A DNA stretch of 64,000 nt, taken from assembly GCA_944368065.1 (NCBI GenBank), contig CALVWV010000033.1, forward strand, positions 1 through 64,000. Reading direction: 5' to 3'. Numbering within the stretch: the first letter of the stretch is position 1; every line of letters begins with the position of its first letter. Below the pieces are notes generated by a model that was not told the DNA's origin, ran no database searches, and saw nothing but the letters and a program-made list of their open reading frames with translations. This document shows, in pieces, positions 41,012 to 49,826 of this stretch. A program made the translations under genes and the position numbers. Source of the stretch: an uncultured Clostridia bacterium (lineage in GTDB: Bacteria > Bacillota > Clostridia > Christensenellales > Borkfalkiaceae).

Positions 41012-44000
41012 TTAAGCCTGAGGAGCTTCTTCGTCGAACATTCCGCCGAATGTAAGTACCATGTAAGGCGCTTCGGCATCGGTATTTTCGTCGCCGAGGT
41101 ACTTCCAGGTATTTTCGAAATCGTAGTCGGGTGCATAGTCTTCGCAGAAGGTATAGTCTTCAGCAAATCTGTTTTCTATGCGCTCTACATATGATTCATA
41201 ACCGTATTCGTTGATATTGGATACGCAACCTTCTATGGTTATGATGACAGTTTCAACGAAGCGTCCGAATATGCCTGAGCAGTTCTTTTCGGGCTGGGTA
41301 AGCTTTGTGCCGCTGAATGTGAGCGAGCCGAGGAATATGCAGTCTTTCATGGTTACTACATAATCGCCGCCGGCAGAGTTATTCTGCCCGCCGAGCATGC
41401 CGCCTACATAGTTTCCGCCCCTTATGTCTGCAATATTATAGCAACGCTCCATGGTGAATATGTCTTCAACAGACCTGTCTTCCATACGTCCTACAAAACC
41501 GCCGACATAATCGACATTTGCGCCATCTATAATCGCGTCTATCATGCAGTCGGTTATCTGCACAACGCCGAACGTAGTGCCTGCTCCGCTTGACTGAATC
41601 AGACCTATGAAACCGCCGAGGTCCTTGGAGTCAGATGCAACTGCGTGCTCTGCATCGTTCATAAGCGCGACATTGTCTATGTACAGATCGCCTTTAAGAT
41701 GCTGGCCGACAAGCGCGCCGCCTCTGCCATCTTCTGCATTTACAACAAAGTTTTCAAGAAGCACGTTGGAAATATATCCGCCGTCGCTTTCGCCGAATAA
41801 GCCGACGCGCTGCGCGGTAGCAGTAAGGCTTACGTTGCTGAATTTGACGTTCATAATCGTACCGCCGCTGAGATACTGGAAGAGACCTGTTCTCGCACCG
41901 CCGCTTACGGTAAGATTGCTTATGGTGTGGCCGTTGCCGTTTATAAGACCGTAAAGGTTCTTTATGGGGCTGTAGGATACATCCCTGAAGTCGAGGTCTG
42001 CCGTAATGAGATATACGGTGGACGCGTTATTGTTTGCAAGTTTCTGCGTGAATTCCGCGGTGCTTGCTATCGTTTCAACGCTTACGTCTACAGCGTAAAC
42101 TTCGCTCGTAGCTTCACCTGCGCCGTTTTCGAACCAGTAGAATACTGTGTACGCCTTGCTGTTATCATTGGTGAACTGAGCTTTTACAGAGTTATCCTTG
42201 AATTCAACAGCCTGCGCCTTATCTTTGAGAGCCGCAATTGCCTCAGCTTCAGTCATGCCCTCGATAGAAGCTATCTCGGCAGCATCGGAAGACGAATATG
42301 CATTTATCGAGCCCTTTACATTGGTGAGGTCGCCGCTGAGAATATAGCCGTCCTTGTTTACGGAGAACTGAGCGGTGCCTTCAACGAAATCTATAACCGC
42401 ATCGTTGCTTGCAACGTAGATGTAATACGTATAAGACGTCGTGCTGGCAGGTTCGCCGAGGAACGTGACGTTTTTGGTTATCCTGTAAACGCCCGCAACT
42501 GAAGGCGAGAAGTTTCCGACTACGCTGTATGCGGATGTGGAGCTCGTAGCGTATTCGTAAACGGTTTCCACCTTGTAATTGCTTGCATTGAGCGTTTTGC
42601 CGTTGTAATCGGCTGCGTTTTCAACAATAAGTTCGGGTTCTTCGAATACCTGATACTGGTCGATGATGAACCTCTTATCCGTATCGGTTACGGCGTCTTC
42701 AAGACCTTTTACGTAAACGTCGCCGAGAGCGGGTTCGTCAGCCATTATGTTGAGTTCAAACGTCTTTGTCCTGAGGTGTCCTTCAAAGTTGATTGTAGCA
42801 GTAAGCGTTACCTTTGTAGTTTCTTCGGGACGGTAAACAAGAACGCTTACATCCTGCGAGCCGGAGTTGGAAGAGTTATATTCCTTCTTAATGCGGAGTA
42901 TATCCTCGTTCGAAGACTTCCAGGTTATGTTTGCGCCCATCATTTCGGTAGTGAGCGTGAAATCCTGATATACGGCGTTGGTATCCGTGTAAAGATAGAG
43001 CGTGTTGTATACCGCCGTAAGAACGGAATCCTGAAGGCTCGCTTCTTTGGATATGTCGCTGTCATAGAAATGGGTGTAATCTTCCCACGAAGTTTTGTTG
43101 AGAGTTGCGCCCGTACCGAATACCGCTTCGGAATCTGCTATCGCAAGGATATCCTTCATATTTATGGAGTTATCCGCATTGCGGTAGGTTTCGTGCACGT
43201 CGCCATTTTCAAGACCGCTTATATTGTAGCGGTTTACAGACTTGGCTTCAGCGCCTTCGCCCGTAACTTCTGTGTAATAAGGAAGAGCCTTGAATATCTT
43301 GGAGGAATCGGGAGCGGCCGCCATGGTCGTGCCGTTCATTCCCTTTACGTCGGAGTACGCATCGTCGTATTCCTTAAACTGCTGATAAGTAGTGCCGCCC
43401 GCATAGAATATGCTGTTGGTGACAGAACCCCTGTACGCGTCCTTGCCGGGTGCGCCGTAGCTGTCCGCTATGGACAGAACGTTTTTAAGGTTGTTGTAGC
43501 TCGTTTCCGAACGCGCAACGTCTATGTTGTTGCATACCGCGTCGCCTGACGCACCGCCGATTACCTGGCCATAAGTATCACTACCGGGAGTAGTATCTAT
43601 TGCCGCGCCGTTGTTGTATGATGTTACGCCTTCAATCGTAAGCACGCCGGGGTTGGAGTTGTCGGTCACGCCGTGCATTTTATTGTTGAAGGAAATGCAG
43701 TTATACATTTTAACGTTGCCGCGCATTACAGAGCCGCCGAGCTTGAAGCCGTTGCCGTCGCCGTTCTGCGTGGTATAGTTGTACTTGTCTGTATCTTCCA
43801 GCACGCCTTCAAGTTCGCTGGTTTTTACCTTTGCATTGAACTCTGCAACCGTTTCGCTTATGAAGCCGTTTTCAAACGCTACGCAGTTATACATTATAAC
43901 CGCGCCGATATCGCCGTTGGATGCGTATGCGTAAAGGTCCCAACCGTCGTCGGAGTTGCGGTAAGCTATGCATCCGTCAAATATGTTGCCGTATCCCACG

Positions 44001-44716
44001 GTAAGCTTTGCCGCAAAGCCGTCGGCATTTTCGCCCTTGGTTTCGTTATCGTAGTTGTTGTACGATGTGCAGTTTTTGATATAGTTGTAGCTGGGCCACT
44101 GGGAAATATCCTGGTAGTCGCCGTAGCTTCTGCCGAGCTGGAGACCGGTGTCGCGGTTGTTGTGGAATTCACAGTTTTCAATTATGTTGTAATTGCCGCC
44201 TATGAACATGCCGTTATCGCCGGCGCCCATAATTTCAATGCCGTACCAGTACCAGTAGTTGCCGTAAATCTGTATGCCGCGGTTGGAGCTGTCGAAAGCC
44301 ATTTCGCTGAAATCGAGAACTACGTCGGCATTATCTGCAGCCTTTACCGTTATGTAGCTGTTGTATAAGCCGCTCTGGGAAAGAATCTGCGTTGAGTTTA
44401 ATTTGTATGTGCCTGCCGCAAGGATAAGAGTATCGCCTGCCTTAGCCTTATTGAACGCATCGGTGAGTTGTGCAACCGTGCTTATGTTATAAGTAGTGGG
44501 CTTTGTATCCTCGCCCTGATCAGGGTCGGGCTTTTCGTCGTCATCGCCGTCATCGCCGCCCTGCGGAGGAGTCTGGGCAGTACCGCCGCCCCAGCCTTCA
44601 GGCGCGCCCTTGCCGAACCAGTTTGTGGAAAGGGTAACTGCCATAAAAGCCGTCATGAGAATTATAATTGCTACCAGAATGCTTGTTACTATTTTGTAAC
44701 CGATCGGACTTTTCAT
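41012..44716 (-). CDS. Secreted multidomain pectate lyase, PL9 family, with Ig-like and GLUG-type domains
   Basis: A 1234-residue surface or secreted enzyme. Signal anchor 9-29, acidic linker (35-75), PL9 right-handed beta-helix about 76-480, Ig-like domains about 560-800 (NITWKSSNEDILRI, TKVTLTATINFEG), and a C-terminal GLUG-type repeat region about 930-1190 (INGNGHTISNLTVSGG, ADIRGGNYVGGMLGG). Calcium-site residues equivalent to PelL of Dickeya appear as D232 (ENADGFAAK) and D256, D257, D260 (SDDGWDL), and the catalytic Lys as K325 (DGNGFKLGG). It cleaves pectate outside the cell. AAGGGGGTGA precedes the ATG. It follows a carbohydrate-binding lipoprotein gene by 21 bases in one operon. Confidence 0.88.
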   Translation of the reverse strand: MKSPIGYKIVTSILVAIIILMTAFMAVTLSTNWFGKGAPEGWGGGTAQTPPQGGDDGDDDEKPDPDQGEDTKPTTYNISTVAQLTDAFNKAKAGDTLILAAGTYKLNSTQILSQSGLYNSYITVKAADNADVVLDFSEMAFDSSNRGIQIYGNYWYWYGIEIMGAGDNGMFIGGNYNIIENCEFHNNRDTGLQLGRSYGDYQDISQWPSYNYIKNCTSYNNYDNETKGENADGFAAKLTVGYGNIFDGCIAYRNSDDGWDLYAYASNGDIGAVIMYNCVAFENGFISETVAEFNAKVKTSELEGVLEDTDKYNYTTQNGDGNGFKLGGSVMRGNVKMYNCISFNNKMHGVTDNSNPGVLTIEGVTSYNNGAAIDTTPGSDTYGQVIGGASGDAVCNNIDVARSETSYNNLKNVLSIADSYGAPGKDAYRGSVTNSIFYAGGTTYQQFKEYDDAYSDVKGMNGTTMAAAPDSSKIFKALPYYTEVTGEGAEAKSVNRYNISGLENGDVHETYRNADNSINMKDILAIADSEAVFGTGATLNKTSWEDYTHFYDSDISKEASLQDSVLTAVYNTLYLYTDTNAVYQDFTLTTEMMGANITWKSSNEDILRIKKEYNSSNSGSQDVSVLVYRPEETTKVTLTATINFEGHLRTKTFELNIMADEPALGDVYVKGLEDAVTDTDKRFIIDQYQVFEEPELIVENAADYNGKTLNASNYKVETVYEYATSSTSAYSVVGNFSPSVAGVYRITKNVTFLGEPASTTSYTYYIYVASNDAVIDFVEGTAQFSVNKDGYILSGDLTNVKGSINAYSSSDAAEIASIEGMTEAEAIAALKDKAQAVEFKDNSVKAQFTNDNSKAYTVFYWFENGAGEATSEVYAVDVSVETIASTAEFTQKLANNNASTVYLITADLDFRDVSYSPIKNLYGLINGNGHTISNLTVSGGARTGLFQYLSGGTIMNVKFSNVSLTATAQRVGLFGESDGGYISNVLLENFVVNAEDGRGGALVGQHLKGDLYIDNVALMNDAEHAVASDSKDLGGFIGLIQSSGAGTTFGVVQITDCMIDAIIDGANVDYVGGFVGRMEDRSVEDIFTMERCYNIADIRGGNYVGGMLGGQNNSAGGDYVVTMKDCIFLGSLTFSGTKLTQPEKNCSGIFGRFVETVIITIEGCVSNINEYGYESYVERIENRFAEDYTFCEDYAPDYDFENTWKYLGDENTDAEAPYMVLTFGGMFDEEAPQA

Positions 44717-44737
44717 AATAAATCTTCACCCCCTTCC

Positions 44738-46801
44738 TTAATAGTTGATTGAAATATAGTAAATATTTATGCCGCTCGAAGCTGAAGCAAGGTAATAAGT
44801 TCCGCTTTCAGAGACATTATAAACCAGCTTGGTTACGCTTGCGCCAAGTGCTACCTGGTCATTTACTATAGTATCAAAATTTTCATCATTAAGGTTAAGG
44901 ACTCTGTCTGAACTGCTTGAACCAGACATTGCATATACGGTAATTGTAGCAGGACCCTTGATATCAAGCTTTATGGATCTTGCGTCTATAGTGCCAGTAC
45001 CGCCGAGCTTCATTCTCTGTGTAAATGTTATCCCATCAGCAGTTTTTTCAGAACCATCAATAACAACTGTCTTTTCGCTATTAGCCAGAACAGTTATACT
45101 GCCGTCCCCTGTAAGATCAGTCTCAGCCTCCGTATAGGTTGTAGCCGTCAAATCACTTACATTCAAAGTTACAGGTGAAGGAGTAACAGTTCCAGAACCG
45201 CCAGAAGTGTAAGTAACTGAAACTTCTAACGCGAAATAATTTATAGAACTGTCAGTTGAACCTATATAATATACAGCTCCACCACTTACTTCCCATTCGG
45301 TAAGATATGCCGTCGATTTTGAAGACATTGCTTCGCTTGTAGCTATAGGGTCAGTAACACTTGCACTTGTATTAAGCACAATATATCTTGGAGATGAAGA
45401 GGTACTTGCATAAACTTTGATTGTTGCCTGCGCCGCAGCCTCATATTCGCTCAGATCTATTTTCCAAGCTTTTGTTGAACTTATCGTGCCCATCTGTACA
45501 GCATTGGTAAATTCGGATCCGTCTGCCGCTGTTGCCGACTGTACTTTTGCTTTGGCTGCACCACCGCTTAAAAGACTTATTACGCTGCCAGTTCCGTTAT
45601 AAGTACCATCGGGCGAAAGTGTTATGTCGGGTATTTGTGTATCTTTCGCAAGCCCCCAACCCTTTTCAGTATCGGCAAAATCAACAGTAAACTTATCCGT
45701 AACCTCTGCGCCGGCGTTGGGATTCTCGCCTATTTCATAAGCTACTTCGCACGTCTTTGAATATTTTTTGGAAACCGCGTCATTCAATGCCGAATCAAAG
45801 CCGAGCTGTTCCTCTGAATATGTTACGGTAACGCTCTGCGCGCCCTCTTCGTCGTTTACGGCTTCGCCCATTTCAACATCGCTGTAGTCGAGCTTTTCTT
45901 CTGCGCCCGAAGCGTACCTGACGGTATATTTCCAGTCTTCGCCGATAACTTTATCGGTATCGTATTCAAATTCTACCGTGCCGCCTTCGTCCTTTGTAAA
46001 CGATTCCACAGGGTCAAGCACGTAGAACGTGAAGAAGCTTGTCATTGTAAAGCTTTCCGCTCCCGACTTGTATTCAGAGGTGGCAAAGAAGCTGTATGTG
46101 CCGCGCGTGAGGTCGGTAATGGACGTAACATTTTCCGCAACGGGCACTAATTCGCCGCCGTCCTTGGAATACGAAAGCGAATATTCGGAGCGCTCAAGCA
46201 ATTTTATCGCGGTATTGTTTGCGTCTTTACCCGTAATGAGGCTTACCTTAAGCCCGCTTATGTCAAGCGACGCTTTGGTTGCGGCAGAAGAAAGTTCAGC
46301 CTGCCTTGCGCCATTGTACTCCATTACAAGTCCCGCAATAGTTCCCTCTATCGCAGAAACAACGTTTACCGTATAATTTGAATAAAGCGTCGTACCTTCG
46401 TAGGTGTAGCTGACATAAATTTTATAACTGCCCGGCTTTTTGTTATTGAAAGCCGAAGCGTCGATAACCACGTCTTTGGTGACGTCAACGTTGCGCGTGT
46501 TGACAGAAGTGCCTACGTCATAAATAACCGCAGTCATCTTGATTCCGTCGCCGGAAAATTCTTCACCTATTTTAAATTGGTTTTTAGCGCCTTTTGCGTC
46601 AAGCTGTATGCTGTAAAGATAGCTTACGGTGCCGCTTGTTGAACCGGTATCGGCCGCTGCTTGGTTTTCATTGAAACTGCCGACAGTCTGCCCGTCTGTT
46701 ACGCTGTTCTTTTCGCCGTTGCACGCTGTAAGTGAGACAGCCGTCACGCACGAAAGAAGGCAGCAGACGAAAAACAGCAAAAAGCCTTTGAGTTTTTTCA
46801 T
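44738..46801 (-). CDS. Carbohydrate-binding-type lipoprotein, partner of the pectate lyase
   Basis: A 687-residue protein with a lipoprotein signal (LTAC, Cys27), a low-complexity linker, several Ig-like/Big-type domains (about 50-360; GSYKIYVSYTYEGTTLYSNY) and two related beta-sandwich modules at about 375-540 and 550-687. The last ends SGTYYLASASSGINIYYISI, like modules found on pectinases. It probably holds pectin at the cell surface. ATG 46801 lies 5 bases after GGAGG; an in-frame TTG four codons earlier is part of that site. The C-terminal modules (44738-45660) are visibly more AT-rich than the rest, suggesting acquisition of these domains. Confidence 0.78.
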   Translation of the reverse strand: MKKLKGFLLFFVCCLLSCVTAVSLTACNGEKNSVTDGQTVGSFNENQAAADTGSTSGTVSYLYSIQLDAKGAKNQFKIGEEFSGDGIKMTAVIYDVGTSVNTRNVDVTKDVVIDASAFNNKKPGSYKIYVSYTYEGTTLYSNYTVNVVSAIEGTIAGLVMEYNGARQAELSSAATKASLDISGLKVSLITGKDANNTAIKLLERSEYSLSYSKDGGELVPVAENVTSITDLTRGTYSFFATSEYKSGAESFTMTSFFTFYVLDPVESFTKDEGGTVEFEYDTDKVIGEDWKYTVRYASGAEEKLDYSDVEMGEAVNDEEGAQSVTVTYSEEQLGFDSALNDAVSKKYSKTCEVAYEIGENPNAGAEVTDKFTVDFADTEKGWGLAKDTQIPDITLSPDGTYNGTGSVISLLSGGAAKAKVQSATAADGSEFTNAVQMGTISSTKAWKIDLSEYEAAAQATIKVYASTSSSPRYIVLNTSASVTDPIATSEAMSSKSTAYLTEWEVSGGAVYYIGSTDSSINYFALEVSVTYTSGGSGTVTPSPVTLNVSDLTATTYTEAETDLTGDGSITVLANSEKTVVIDGSEKTADGITFTQRMKLGGTGTIDARSIKLDIKGPATITVYAMSGSSSSDRVLNLNDENFDTIVNDQVALGASVTKLVYNVSESGTYYLASASSGINIYYISINY

Positions 46802-47022
46802 TCTTTCCTCCAATCATAATTTGAAATTTTAAAAAATGCGGGCATTAAGTTATCCTGATTCCCCTTATACACACTCCTTCGCAAAATATGCGCGGCTTGG
46901 CTTTAATAAAGCAAGCCGCGCGAACCATTAAGGAAAGATTTCAGCTGGGAGGCGATGAAAATGCCTCCCAGCTTTTTTATTGCAAGGTTTACCGCAATAA
47001 AAAAATTTGCCGCATCTTTTAC
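46802..47022 (-). promoter_or_regulatory. Long structured leader of the pectate lyase operon
   Basis: About 220 bases between a consensus promoter and the lipoprotein gene. It contains two strong hairpins: GCGCGGCTTG/CAAGCCGCGC (46889-46921) and AGCTGGGAGGC/GCCTCCCAGCT (about 46941-46971). The second is followed by TTTTTT only in the plus-strand sense. I cannot match it to a known riboswitch class. The leftover region to 47183 is AT-rich without a gene. Confidence 0.45.
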
Positions 47023-47029
47023 TACATAA

Positions 47030-47058
47030 ATATTAGCACAAACCTGTCGGCATGTCAA
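47030..47058 (-). promoter_or_regulatory. Promoter of the pectate lyase operon
   Basis: Perfect TTGACA (47053-47058), 17-base spacer, TAATAT (47030-47035) preceded by TGC. Confidence 0.78.
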
Positions 47059-47183
47059 TATGTAACATGATAATATTTTTCTTATTGTGTAAATATGTTT
47101 AAATTTTTCATATGTAAAAATGATATATTTTATAAAAATCATTGCAGAAACTGACAAAATATTTTTGTTTTTATCAGCAAATG

Positions 47184-47228
47184 AAAAAATACGCGCGGCG
47201 CCGCTTTTTTAAAAGCGGCGCCGCGCGT
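47184..47228 (-). terminator. Terminator of the flavoprotein gene
   Basis: An 18-bp perfect stem (47191-47208 with 47211-47228), followed on the minus strand by ATTTTTTC. Confidence 0.88.
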
Positions 47229-47278
47229 TAAACTTTTTACGCAAAATACGTTTTATATCGCATATATGTGCGGACTGA

Positions 47279-47908
47279 TCAGCGTATGAAGTTGGTTTTT
47301 TCCTTGGGAACTGCCACGGGCTTTTCCATATCCGTGCCCTTTGCCGAAGCAAGAAGCTTTAAAAGCCACGCCATGTTGGAGCCTATCGCGCGCATGACCG
47401 AAACGCCCTCTTTATCCTGCATTACCTCTTCGGGGGTGTTGCCGTGAACCATATTCCAATAGGTTGAAGGCACCATGAGCATATTGTTTATGCCGAGATA
47501 TTTATTGAGCACGTCATACGAAGCCGTAGTTCCCGCGCGGCGGGCAGAGACTATGCAAGCCGCGGGTTTGAACTGCATATATTTGCCTGCGGAATAAAAT
47601 ATTCTGTCGAGCGCGGCTATGGTTGCGCCGTTGGGCGAAGCATAATGCACGGGCGCGCCGAAGATATAGCCGTCTGCTTCCTTGAGTCTGTCTGCTATGT
47701 CTGCAACGCCGTCATCGCCGAACACGCACCTGTCTTTGCCGCTCCTCTTGCAGCCGCCGCAGCCTATGCAGCCGCGGACGGGGCCGTTGCCGAGCCATAT
47801 TATTTCGCTTTCAACGCCCTGGCTTTTAAGTTCTTCGGCTATTATTTTAAGCGCGGCGTCAGTACAGCCGTTTTTGTGAGGGCTGCCGTTAAGCATCAAA
47901 ACTTTCAT
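47279..47908 (-). CDS. NADPH-dependent FMN reductase / iron-sulfur flavoprotein family
   Basis: A 209-residue flavodoxin-like oxidoreductase: MLNGSPHKNGCTDAAL (FMN phosphate loop), a Cys cluster GCIGCGGCKRSGKDRC (about 50-65) of the iron-sulfur flavoprotein type, and IFGAPVHYASPNG. It reduces a quinone, metal or other acceptor; the substrate is not evident. The start is ATG 47908, 6 bases after AAGGAG; the ORF extension upstream has no ribosome binding site. Confidence 0.88.
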   Translation of the reverse strand: MKVLMLNGSPHKNGCTDAALKIIAEELKSQGVESEIIWLGNGPVRGCIGCGGCKRSGKDRCVFGDDGVADIADRLKEADGYIFGAPVHYASPNGATIAALDRIFYSAGKYMQFKPAACIVSARRAGTTASYDVLNKYLGINNMLMVPSTYWNMVHGNTPEEVMQDKEGVSVMRAIGSNMAWLLKLLASAKGTDMEKPVAVPKEKTNFIR

Positions 47909-48000
47909 AAAATACTCCTTATATATAACTGTAAATTTTAAACTACCGATATCCGCGCGGGCGGCTGACAAAGAAGCCTTTGCGGACTTTTAAAGCAACA

Positions 48001-48687
48001 TCATATGCTTTTAATCGCCGATTCGATGAGCGGCATATATTTAAGGCGATAGCCCTTTTCGTTGGGATGAGTGCAGTCGCCGCGACCCCAACCGTAACTG
48101 TCGCACGTGAACATGTCGCGGTGGACGGGCAAAAATGTGTTGAGACCGCTATTTTTGTATAAATCGACATAAGGCACGCCCCACTTTTCGCATATTTCAA
48201 TGGCGCGCTCGCCGTAGAGCTTCTGTAAAACGTCGTCCCGCCTGCCCATATTGTGGGGGCGCACAAACAGTATTTTTGCCTCGGGAAAATGCAAAAGGAG
48301 CGTATATATCACCGATTGAAAGCACTCTGAAAAGTCTGAGCCCTCCTTTTTGAGCCCGGAAACTTCAACACAGCGATAGCCTTCGGGAATATCGCCGAGA
48401 GGCACATCGGGAAGTGTCGTCCCCTCGGATATGTTGCAATCGTTGGTGAAACCGTCGAAAACTATGTAGTCGGCGCGTTCGCCCGCCTTTATGGCCTTTT
48501 CAACCTGCTCGGCAAGCCAGCTTTTGCCCGCCACGTATCCCGCGCGCGCTCCGCCGACGGCATACTTTATGCACTCCATGCCAAGGTCTTTTGCAAGAAA
48601 TTCGCCTACGCCGAAACCGCCGTTGCCCGAACCGTACATTATGCTGTCGCCGAAGACGAGCACCTTTTTACCTTTAAGATCAGACAT
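48001..48687 (-). CDS. SGNH/GDSL hydrolase family protein
   Basis: A 228-residue esterase-like protein without a signal peptide. Block I is VLVFGDSIMYGSG (Ser15), block II Gly in VGGARAGY, block III Asn in FDGFTNDCN, and block V DCTHPNEKGY carries the Asp/His pair. It may deacetylate carbohydrate, which would fit the pectinase neighbours, but that is only positional. GGGAGGG precedes the ATG. Confidence 0.87.
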   Translation of the reverse strand: MSDLKGKKVLVFGDSIMYGSGNGGFGVGEFLAKDLGMECIKYAVGGARAGYVAGKSWLAEQVEKAIKAGERADYIVFDGFTNDCNISEGTTLPDVPLGDIPEGYRCVEVSGLKKEGSDFSECFQSVIYTLLLHFPEAKILFVRPHNMGRRDDVLQKLYGERAIEICEKWGVPYVDLYKNSGLNTFLPVHRDMFTCDSYGWGRGDCTHPNEKGYRLKYMPLIESAIKSI

Positions 48688-48782
48688 ATTTTCCCTCCCG
48701 TTTTTCAGACTAAAGTTTACTCCGCGAGCAAAAAAATGTCAACATAAATTTCTGCACGGAAAAAACCTGACGTTTATTGCAT

Positions 48783-48893
48783 GAAAAAAGAACGGTTGCC
48801 CGACGATACCCGCCGCTTGCGACCGTTCCTTTTACATTGCCATTATATTGCAGCTTTACTGCCGCATGAAATAACAGTATAGCCCGTTAGGGT
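48783..48893 (-). ncRNA. Uncharacterised small RNA gene (about 110 nt)
   Basis: A consensus promoter (48900-48928) and a strong terminator (48784-48830) frame a 110-base transcript with no reading frame or ribosome binding site. Its middle holds GCGGCAGTAAAGCTGC; the 3' hairpin is GAACGGT/ACCGTTC-type with an internal GC-rich arm (GCAAGCGGCGGG). I cannot match it to 6S, SRP, tmRNA or a riboswitch. It could be an sRNA acting in trans or a leader for the SGNH gene if readthrough occurs. Confidence 0.6.
48784..48830 (-). terminator. Terminator of the small RNA gene
   Basis: Stem GGAACGGT with ACCGTTC (48790-48829) enclosing a folded 25-base arm, followed on the minus strand by TTTTTT. Confidence 0.75.
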
Positions 48894-48899
48894 TCTTTT

Positions 48900-48928
48900 A
48901 TAATAGCATGCGGCGCGCACTTTGTCAA
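48900..48928 (-). promoter_or_regulatory. Promoter of the small RNA gene
   Basis: Perfect TTGACA (48923-48928), 17-base spacer, TATTAT (48900-48905) preceded by TGC. Confidence 0.82.
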
Positions 48929-49010
48929 GCCTTATTTTGAAATTTTGTATTATTTGTACAAAATTTGTTATAAACTATCAACAGCATAACACTGCGCTTA
49001 AAGGGCTGCA

Positions 49011-49712
49011 TTACTTTTTATAGAGGAATCTGTGGCAGTTTTCGCACTCAACGACGCCGCCGGAAGAGAGCGTTTCCTTGCCCGCGAGGGAAAGTTCTAT
49101 GCCGCATTTGGAGCACCTGTCCGCCTTGACCTCGCAGATGATGGGGAATATTCTTTCCGACCTCTTTGTGTTGTATTTGGCTAATATTGCGGGGTCAATT
49201 CCCTTTGCAAGCTTTTTGAGCTCAGCTTCTATGACCGCCATTTCGTTCTTTTTTTCGTCCCTGTACGCAGTGTATACGGCATAACTTTCTTTATACTGTT
49301 TCTGCATTGCGATGACCTTTTTCTTGAGAGTTTTATACTCTTCGTCGACGGACTTCACGTTTGCGGTGAGAGAAGATATTTCGTTTTTCAGCGACTTGAT
49401 TTTATCCTGAAGGGCGAGCGCGGATTTTTTGTAGAAGGCAACGTTTGCGCCCTCTTCCACCATTTCGTCGAGGGCGTCGAAGTCCTTGAGCGATTCGGCA
49501 AGCTCTTCGTAAGCTTTGTCGAGGCGGGAAGCCATTCTTTCAAGCTCTGCAGCTTTTGCGTCTATCTGGTCGAGCTTTTCGGGAGCCTTGGTCATAAAAT
49601 TTTTTGCCTGCACGTATCTTTTGCGCTCTTCCGAAGAAGCCGCCTCCTGCTCGAGTTTAATAAGTTTTTCATCTTCCTGCTGATATTTGAGAAGCTGTTC
49701 TATCTGAGACAT
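49011..49712 (-). CDS. Coiled-coil protein with C4-type zinc ribbon
   Basis: A 233-residue protein: long antiparallel coiled coil (about 1-180) and a C-terminal CxxC...CxxC zinc ribbon (CSKCG at about 200, CENCH at about 225). This family travels with the Nif3/TrmK genes in Firmicutes; a nucleic-acid role has been proposed but not proven. AAGGAG lies before the ATG. It is the last gene of the dgt-dnaG-sigA cluster. Confidence 0.9.
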   Translation of the reverse strand: MSQIEQLLKYQQEDEKLIKLEQEAASSEERKRYVQAKNFMTKAPEKLDQIDAKAAELERMASRLDKAYEELAESLKDFDALDEMVEEGANVAFYKKSALALQDKIKSLKNEISSLTANVKSVDEEYKTLKKKVIAMQKQYKESYAVYTAYRDEKKNEMAVIEAELKKLAKGIDPAILAKYNTKRSERIFPIICEVKADRCSKCGIELSLAGKETLSSGGVVECENCHRFLYKK

Positions 49713-49826
49713 CGTTTTCTCCTTATTTTATTTATTTCCGCAAAGCGGTAAAAGCGCGCGGTCGCGCTTAAAAATCAAAAAATATTTTTCCGCGCAGATG
49801 TGCTGTATGCATTTCCGCACGGCTTT

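Noticed and set aside
42776..43549. 257-codon frame opposite the pectate lyase
   Set aside because: Shadow of the conserved beta-helix coding region; composition is repetitive and there is no ribosome binding site.
46941..46976. Possible fluoride-type riboswitch (GGCGATG word in a hairpin loop)
   Set aside because: Only the short word matches; the surrounding pairing is a plain terminator-like stem and no second helix or pseudoknot partner is seen.
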